Assembly: GCA_036784855.1 (NCBI GenBank)
Contig: JAZDSV010000003.1
Location: 390,001-454,000 of the forward strand
Origin: Aphelidium insulamus
Lineage: Eukaryota > Aphelidiomycota > Aphelidea > Aphelidiaceae
Direction of reading: 5' to 3'
Length of the DNA stretch: 64,000 nt
Shown here: piece after piece, positions 58,468 to 64,000 of the stretch
Position numbering within the stretch: position 1 is the stretch's first letter
How the letters are laid out: every line of letters starts with the position of its first letter
The notes under the pieces: generated by a model
Database searches by the model: none
Told to the model about the DNA's origin: nothing
The model's input: only the letters and a program-made list of their open reading frames with translations
Translations under genes and position numbers: made by a program

Positions 58468-59509
58468 ACATATTACGTATCACGCTGATACAAATGTCTG
58501 GATAGATTTGATGTCCATGAGGAAGCCGATATTCACGGAAAGTTGCTCTTTGGCCACGTGTCAATGATCAGCGCCATGGTATTCATTGCGCTTATATATA
58601 TATATATATATATCAGTTGTGCATACCTTTAGCTAATCGCCCGCGTGCTGCTTATAGTGTTGGGCAAGGTGCAACGACAATCTCTATATTCTGACCGGCG
58701 ACCGGGATGAAAAAGTTCGCGTTACTAGCTATCCAGACACCCATAACATACACACATTCTTGCTTGGACACAGCAAGTATGTTAGTGCGGTTGCCTGTCC
58801 GATGAGTGACGATGCCGCTCCCGCTGGCACGTGCATATCTGGCGGCGGCGACCCGGAGCTTCTGGTGTGGAACTGGCACGATTCGACGATAAAGTCCCGC
58901 TGTGCAATCTCGAGCGCGGATGTTGCTGGCATGGGACATTTCCTGAGCGGCGAGCTCTCTGTCCGACAAATCGTTGCGCATGCAAATTGCATCGCTGTTT
59001 CACTGGAAGGGTGCGTACACCTGTTTACCTAGGGCACGTGCACATTATAACATGCTCTCGCCAGGTCAAATGCGATAATGATATTCGACCTGAGCGCTGA
59101 ACATGGCAATCTGGCTCTGCGGCAAGTACTGCACACAAGTCCACCCGGTGGCACAACTGTTATCGACATGGCATTATTGTCGGCTGCCGACAGAGCAGTG
59201 TCACTGTGGGTGTCGTGTATGCCGACAGATGAGAGTGAAAGCACTGCGAGTCAACTGCGGCACTTCACACTGGACCCAGATGGAAATTTCGCGCACAGCT
59301 TACTCAGTACCGCGACCAGTGACTACTTTGGCGCCCTATCGGTTCCCGTAGAGTCGCGCGCGTCAATGGCATCGCTTGTCACCACGGATCTCCTGCGTAA
59401 ACGCATTGAACCCGAGGGATTTGTGCCGCGCAACATGCCACGCGGGAAAGCGCCGCCGGGAGGAGAAGTGGGCAAAAGCCGTGCGGAGAAGAAGCCGCGT
59501 ATTGAGTGA
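57844..59509 (+). CDS. WDR4: tRNA (guanine-N7) methyltransferase WD40 subunit WDR4/Trm82
   Basis: Non-catalytic partner of METTL1/Trm8 that installs m7G46 in tRNA; nuclear. Met at 57844, only 38 bp from the archease stop. The WD40 propeller includes VVACGNGLRVWNT, MVAAAHDDKSLVVWR, GGTLICADKFGDVYEF, LLFGHVSMISAM, then the family hallmark LTGDRDEKVRVTSYPD with HTFLLGHSKYVSAVAC, and CISGGGDPELLVWNW. The Lys/Arg of DRDEKVR is the site that contacts the methyltransferase in yeast. The C-terminal tail is basic (KSRAEKKPRIE), a likely nuclear signal. Five introns, two carrying TA or TA/GA microsatellites (58403-58462, 58594-58613). Confidence 0.92.
58403..58613. repeat. TA and GA microsatellites in WDR4 introns
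   Basis: A TA run (about 58403-58437) followed by a GA run to about 58462 lies in one intron. A second TA run (about 58594-58613) lies in the next intron. Confidence 0.92.
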
Positions 59510-59553
59510 GCGACGCCACACAACGCGGATTCTAAATAGAGAAGTGCATTGAG

Positions 59554-61001
59554 AATGCGGACATTGTGGGCGGTGGCGGGCGCTATTGCCGTGCGTACTG
59601 CGCTCACACTCTACGGCACGTGGGTCGACTCGCGGGTGGAGATGGCATCCAGGGTTGGTGGCGCGGTAGCTGGCTCCCAGTCGCTGCCGCCGGTAAAGTA
59701 CACGGACATTGATTACGCGGTCTTCTCGGACGCGGCAGCATTCGTGAGTGGCGGAGACTCGCCGTACCGTCGCGACACATATCGCTACACTCCACTGCTG
59801 GCATGGCTGATGCTAGGCAATATCTGGCTGCACGCATCATTCGGCAAATGGCTTTTCCTTGCGTGTGACGTCGCCGTGGCAAGGCTCCTCTATCTGATCT
59901 GCCGCGCTGCGCAGCCGGTCCAAGCCGCCTCCAAGACCATCGACAAAGATGTGGCTAGCACGGCAAGCACTGCACATAAATTAGGCGACGGCGACTCAGT
60001 TGGGATGTCAGCTGCCGTCATTTGGCTCTGGAATCCTCTCAGTATGGCGATCTCGAGCAGAGGAAATGCCGAGTCACTCCTACTGGTGATGATCCTGGCT
60101 GCTATTCACGCGCTGCTTCGCCGCCAAACTATCGCTGCTGGTGTCTGGCTGGGCCTGGCTGTGCATTTCAAAGTCTATCCGATTCTGTACCTATTGCCAT
60201 TCGTCGTGTCTATGGGGCGAACGTACTGCAACGAGGGCGGTGCGTCGCTCTTTAATCGGGAGCGCATTCGATTTGCGTTCGCCTGCGTTGGCACATTTAC
60301 TGCGCTGGCATTTCTGATGTACCGCTGGTGTGTGCTTGTGCTTCATTCATGCCGTGATATTCGCTCACTGTGGGTGAAATGATGCAGCTATGGCTGGGAT
60401 TTTCTCCGTGAGACGTATCTGTATCATCTAAGCCGCCGTGATCACCGCCACAATTTCTCTCCCTATTTTTATGCCATATACTTGGCATTTGACCAGCCGT
60501 CAAGCCATTGGTTTGCCATGGCCGCCTTTTTACCCCAGTTGGTGCTTGTGGCGGCGGCGGGACTTCTTCACGGCAAAAACGTTATCTTTGCGTGCTTCGT
60601 TCAAACCTTTGCTTTCGTGCACTTCAACAAGGTCATCACGTCGCAGTACTTTGTGTGGTACATGGTATTTGTACCGGTAATTTTGCCCATGCTGCGACTT
60701 TCGAATGCTCGACTTGTCACGCTGGCAGCATTGTGGTTTGCGTCACAGGTATATTCCGTAGTAGTACATGCATGTAACTGATTGCCAGGGGATTTGGTTG
60801 AGCCAGGCATATCGCTTCGAAATTCTAGGTCACAATAGCCTGGTTGAAGTGTGGTTGGCGGGACTTATTCATCTGGCGGGGCAAACATTGGTGCTGCTCG
60901 CCATTATTCGGGCGTACAGTCCCGGGGTTAACTTATCGGCCCACGGACATCTTGGCATGACCGGAGGGCCCGCCACAGGTGTTCAGAAAAAGATAATATA
61001 A
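59554..61001 (+). CDS. PIGM: GPI mannosyltransferase 1 (PIG-M/Gpi14)
   Basis: ER-membrane enzyme that adds the first mannose to the GPI core using dolichol-phosphate-mannose. Three exons from Met at 59554. The luminal catalytic motif YTDIDYAVFSDAA contains the functional DxD (DID). Family phrases are SPYRRDTYRYTPLLAWLM, VIWLWNPLSMAISSRGNAES, HFKVYPILYLLPFVVS, YGWDFLRETYLYHLSRRDHR and NFSPYFYAIYLAF, and FNKVITSQYFVWYMVFVPVI. About eight or nine hydrophobic segments. An unusual hydrophilic insert of about 30 residues (VQAASKTIDKDVASTAS...) follows the third membrane segment. It starts 44 bp after WDR4 and ends 6 bp before the convergent F-box gene stop. Confidence 0.94.
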
Positions 61002-61007
61002 CATCTT

Positions 61008-62317
61008 CTAAAATGTTTCATTACAGCTGATATGATTTGAAGTTCGGGTACCGCGAACTTGTCCCAGCTTTTTCCGACAGTGCTGGCTTGCGAGCGCAAG
61101 AGACATGTGCAGTACGCATACCACTCCGTCGTAGCGCCCCATCGTCATTATCGCCGATTTACTTTGGCCATCAAAACGGACGCTTATTGCTTTGATCACG
61201 CTGGGAGACCGACGCTCAGCGAGCAGTTCGCTATCCACTCCCAGTGTCCACAGCTGTACTCTGCGATCCCTATTGACTGTTACTATGTTCATATTTTCCA
61301 TCCAAAAAAAAAATGACTTCCTTACCATGAGCACACAACCAGCAGTCCGTAATCCCAGACCACATTCACAGCTGAGACTGCAGCCTTGCGTCCTTGTTGA
61401 GCAAGCAAGCTGCTAATTTGCAACATTCGTTCAGTCAAAGTGGCCTTTGAGATTCTTGGACTAATAGTCCCAAGCGGCCAGTTGACCATATCCTCTCGCT
61501 GATTAAAACCAGCAGAATAAATTAACTCAACATTGGGTGCCGCCAAGTCGTCCGTAGCAGAACTTTGTAGATAAACTTTGACCTCTACACCACAAACGTT
61601 GATCTTTATGGCGCATCGAGGTGATACGGGCCAAACAACCTCAACGCTTTGGGCGTGTGCTAAGTTGAGTTGCCGCGTTCGCATTAATTGAGGAGGGCCC
61701 AGAAGAATCAGACTGACTTCGGTGGCAATCAACGCAGATGTCTCATCTACCGTAGTTGCGAATTTGACGGTATTTTCTATTCGGTTATCAGCAACAACGC
61801 AGCTACATATGGTATGGGAACTTGCCCAACTGTATCGTAGTTATCATGTCAAGCGTTGACGCTGCCAACACTGCAAGCTGTGCACACCGCCGCGAAGTGC
61901 TAATCGTTGAAATAAGTTAAAGGTGAAATATAGCATCAAGTGTCGTACCATACAATAAAGTCGCCTGCTCGTATGATATAATCAATTCCGGCGCGAAGTG
62001 GCACAAGCAAGTTGCAATCAATGGCTTGCGAGGCAAACAAGTCGTCGCGCGATCCGAAGCGCGCGATCAATGCTCGGCGCATATGGTACTTTTCTAGCAG
62101 ACCCAAGCAGTCTCCGATACATGCGAATAGCCCACTGTTGCGCGTCGCGCGCTCCCACAAATGAGCACACTGGTGATTTGAGGTAAAGCAATATCACGAC
62201 GCGCGCAACTCCAACCTCTGACAATCGCAGCCACTGTTTTGAGACCATGCGAGCGTTCAAAAGACCATCTACGCCCATGTTGCTCATGATGAGCCAAACG
62301 ACTTCTGGCGGAAACAT
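61008..62317 (-). CDS. F-box protein with WD-like C-terminus
   Basis: Candidate SCF ubiquitin-ligase adaptor. The N-terminus is an F-box (MFPPEVVWLIMSNMGVDGLL, then ARMVSKQWLRL), expected to bind Skp1. A later exon reads KYHMRRALIARFGSRDDLFA and LLVPLRAGIDYIIRAGDFIVWY. The large central exon (about 61800-61325) shows no recognised fold. Its end joins through a 54-nt intron (GTAAGG to CAATAG) to give VVWDYGLLVVCSWDRRVQLW, a WD-like blade, followed by IMTMGRYDGVVCVLHM. Other exon joints are less certain. The substrate is unknown, and this is not a canonical Fbw7-type propeller. Confidence 0.6.
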
Positions 62318-62366
62318 ATGATAGTGAACAACAGTTTAGTAGAGCCACAAAGTGACTACATGGGCT

Positions 62367-64000
62367 TTATTTGTCGGGACTCTGCTGCTTGAAATACATT
62401 CCTATTCGTGAGATAAGTGTTCTCGACCGCAGTAGCTCATCCAAAGATGCCTCCTTTACAAATGGTACTTTCGGGCTCGCCCGATCAACTTCTGGTATTC
62501 GCGCGCAGCGATTTGCCAATTCATCCACAATTTTATCGGTCAATACTAACCCCCTGTCAGTTACAGCAGTTGAAGCATGTCCTACTTGGGCTGCTAGTAT
62601 TTCCTCTTAACGCCGATAATGTTGGATAGTACAGATCAACCTTCTCCAAGACTGGTGATACGTTGGCGGTTTCTGCTTGGCTAATGTCGGATAAGATTCC
62701 TGCAACACGGTTGTTTTCTCCTTGCGGCCGAAATATAACGGCAAAACCGAAATTGACAGACTCGTTCTTATTGTCGGATTTCCAGTCCCCTGCATGATAA
62801 GAGCGATCGACAACAGGGTATCACCACGCACCCTTTTGTATTTGAATAACGTCATGTAAATTAATCGTACGGTACTGCAGCACCTTTTCTAAATCGTAGT
62901 CATATGTGCACACGATTACTTCTCGCTTTGTTATGAGCATTATTTGTTCGAAAGGAACAAAATTTCTAGTGATTAGACTTTCGGATTGTAAATAGTTATA
63001 ATAATGTATAATACTTTAAAGGATGCGGAAGCATTGAAGTAACGGAAAATGCAGACGCTGATTCGTTTTCATCATCGCGCAACAATAGTCTTCGCGAAGT
63101 TTGGACTAAAACTCATTAGCAGAGCGCATGTGCAACTATGCCCCGTACTAGCGTCTTCGTTTAATTCTCTGAGTGCAGTCATCTCATCTTCGAATGAGAG
63201 TGTCTGTTCGGGAACGTCTTCGCTGATACCAGCAAATGCTTCGAAAGAAGATAGTCCGAGCAGATAATCTGAGCTATAAGACGCATAACAGATACCGTGG
63301 GTATACCTATAACTGTCTGTCTAAACCCGTCGCGAAAGTTGTTCTGCTGGTTAAAATTTTGAAGGTATGTATCATTTAGCATCGTACTTGATACATTCGC
63401 AACAATGACGAAGCTCCGTCATTGACTAAGCCTCGTATATTTCTCTTGCCCGTTCTAACTGATAAATAAACTTCGTCACTGCGTTACGTACCTGGTCACA
63501 TCGCCTTTCATCGCTGCAGTATTTGTGTATGCTATAGAAATCGCATCTCCGTTGTTTGCCCAGGCTGCAAGTGTTAGCAAATATACATCACATCAATATC
63601 AAAAAACCTGAATTGAACGCCTTCTCCAAGTGCACATAATAACCTAGCCCCCATTCAGGAAATGAGTGTATCCCTAGACGCAGTAATTGATGATTCATGA
63701 CAAAACGCGCGATTGCACATTGAACCACGTTCGTTCGATCCAAACAATCCATGCACTGTGATTTTAGATTGACGGCAGATTATACAGTGCGTGCGAAATT
63801 ACATTGACGCGGGCAACGCTTTTTTGAAGAGTCAACAGCTTCTCCGACGCAGTCCAGAAAAATCTTTTGCTCGTCAAGTCTTATTACAACACTATTATCA
63901 AACCAAAGTACATACTCCATCTCAATTAAATCGGGCTCCAATTTATCGATCAGTTTTTTAATGTTTTCGTAGTGCAAACCTCGGCATTCTACAAAGTAAA
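62367..64000 (-). CDS. SAC-domain phosphoinositide phosphatase, SAC2/INPP5F-like (partial)
   Basis: C-terminal half of a phosphoinositide phosphatase; the N-terminus lies beyond the right edge. Reading leftwards from 64000: FVECRGLHYENIKKLIDKLE (the conserved ECxG segment), then the catalytic CX5R(T/S) loop in QCMDCLDRTNVVQCAIARF, then WANNGDAISIAYTNTAAMKG and NFRDGFRQTVIDYLLG. These are standard Sac1-domain elements. After a Glu-rich linker comes an hSac2-like region (EVIVCTYDYDLEKVLQYRTI, then NLHDVIQIQKG), as in INPP5F, a PI4P phosphatase of the endocytic system. The tail ends SRIGMYFKQQSPDK, stop at 62367. At least six short introns; AT content is higher than in most genes here. Confidence 0.85.

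Noticed and set aside
52306-61001. A GPI-anchor biosynthesis gene cluster (PIG-T and PIG-M 5 kb apart)
   Set aside because: SEC6, archease and WDR4 lie between them on mixed strands. Two related genes in a dense genome are not enough to claim clustering.

Overview
This is a gene-dense nuclear window from a eukaryote. I read about 33 well-supported protein-coding genes, two tRNA genes and a few weaker candidates in 64 kb. Most introns are 42-80 nt, with GTATGT/GTAAGT-type donors and a CTAAC/CTGAC-like branch site close to the acceptor. Neighbouring genes are often separated by only tens of bases. The organism is most likely a flagellated (zoosporic) early-diverging fungus or a close relative. 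Fungal-type features are the short introns, a Yck-like casein kinase and HVA1-TUDOR proteins. Features typical of ciliated opisthokonts are a HYLS1 basal-body protein, a NEK6/7-type kinase, TMEM42, a Pirh2-type E3 ligase, Acinus and a sphingomyelin-synthase-like enzyme. This placement is inference; no marker gene was compared with a database.

Left third (1-21 kb): casein kinase 1 (C-terminus cut by the window edge), a secretory FAD oxidoreductase, a WDR44/Dgr2-like WD40 protein, a poorly resolved AT-richer stretch, a GH18 chitinase, a secreted orphan protein, a puzzling hairpin region (10.2-11 kb), eIF3b, a PAP2/sphingomyelin-synthase-like membrane enzyme, the mitochondrial E2 subunit of 2-oxoglutarate dehydrogenase, a double-hotdog acyl-CoA thioesterase and an MRM2-type rRNA methyltransferase.

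Middle (21-42 kb): the complete largest subunit of RNA polymerase I; two HVA1-TUDOR genes (one single-domain, one triple-domain) transcribed divergently around two tRNA-Ser genes; a coiled-coil protein; a NEK6/7 kinase; Acinus divergent from an ING-type PHD protein; and UGGT ending in KDEL.

Right third (42-64 kb): tyrosinase, TMEM42, an HTATIP2-like reductase, a Pirh2-like E3 ligase, HYLS1, the ISCU scaffold, TIM21, NMNAT, PIG-T, SEC6, archease, WDR4/Trm82, PIG-M, an F-box protein, and a SAC-domain phosphoinositide phosphatase running off the right edge.

There is no single gene-cluster pathway. The functions are mostly housekeeping: translation and RNA modification, mitochondrial metabolism and import, ER glycoprotein quality control and GPI anchors, and exocytosis. 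The most notable observations are four GC-AG introns inferred from conserved protein sequence (one next to an 11-nt micro-exon), the HVA1-TUDOR/tRNA-Ser locus with a shared promoter element, a perfect-armed hairpin whose core is repeated at the end of the neighbouring secreted-protein gene, a 29-bp tandem repeat in a divergent promoter, and a HYLS1 with two copies of its N-terminal box.
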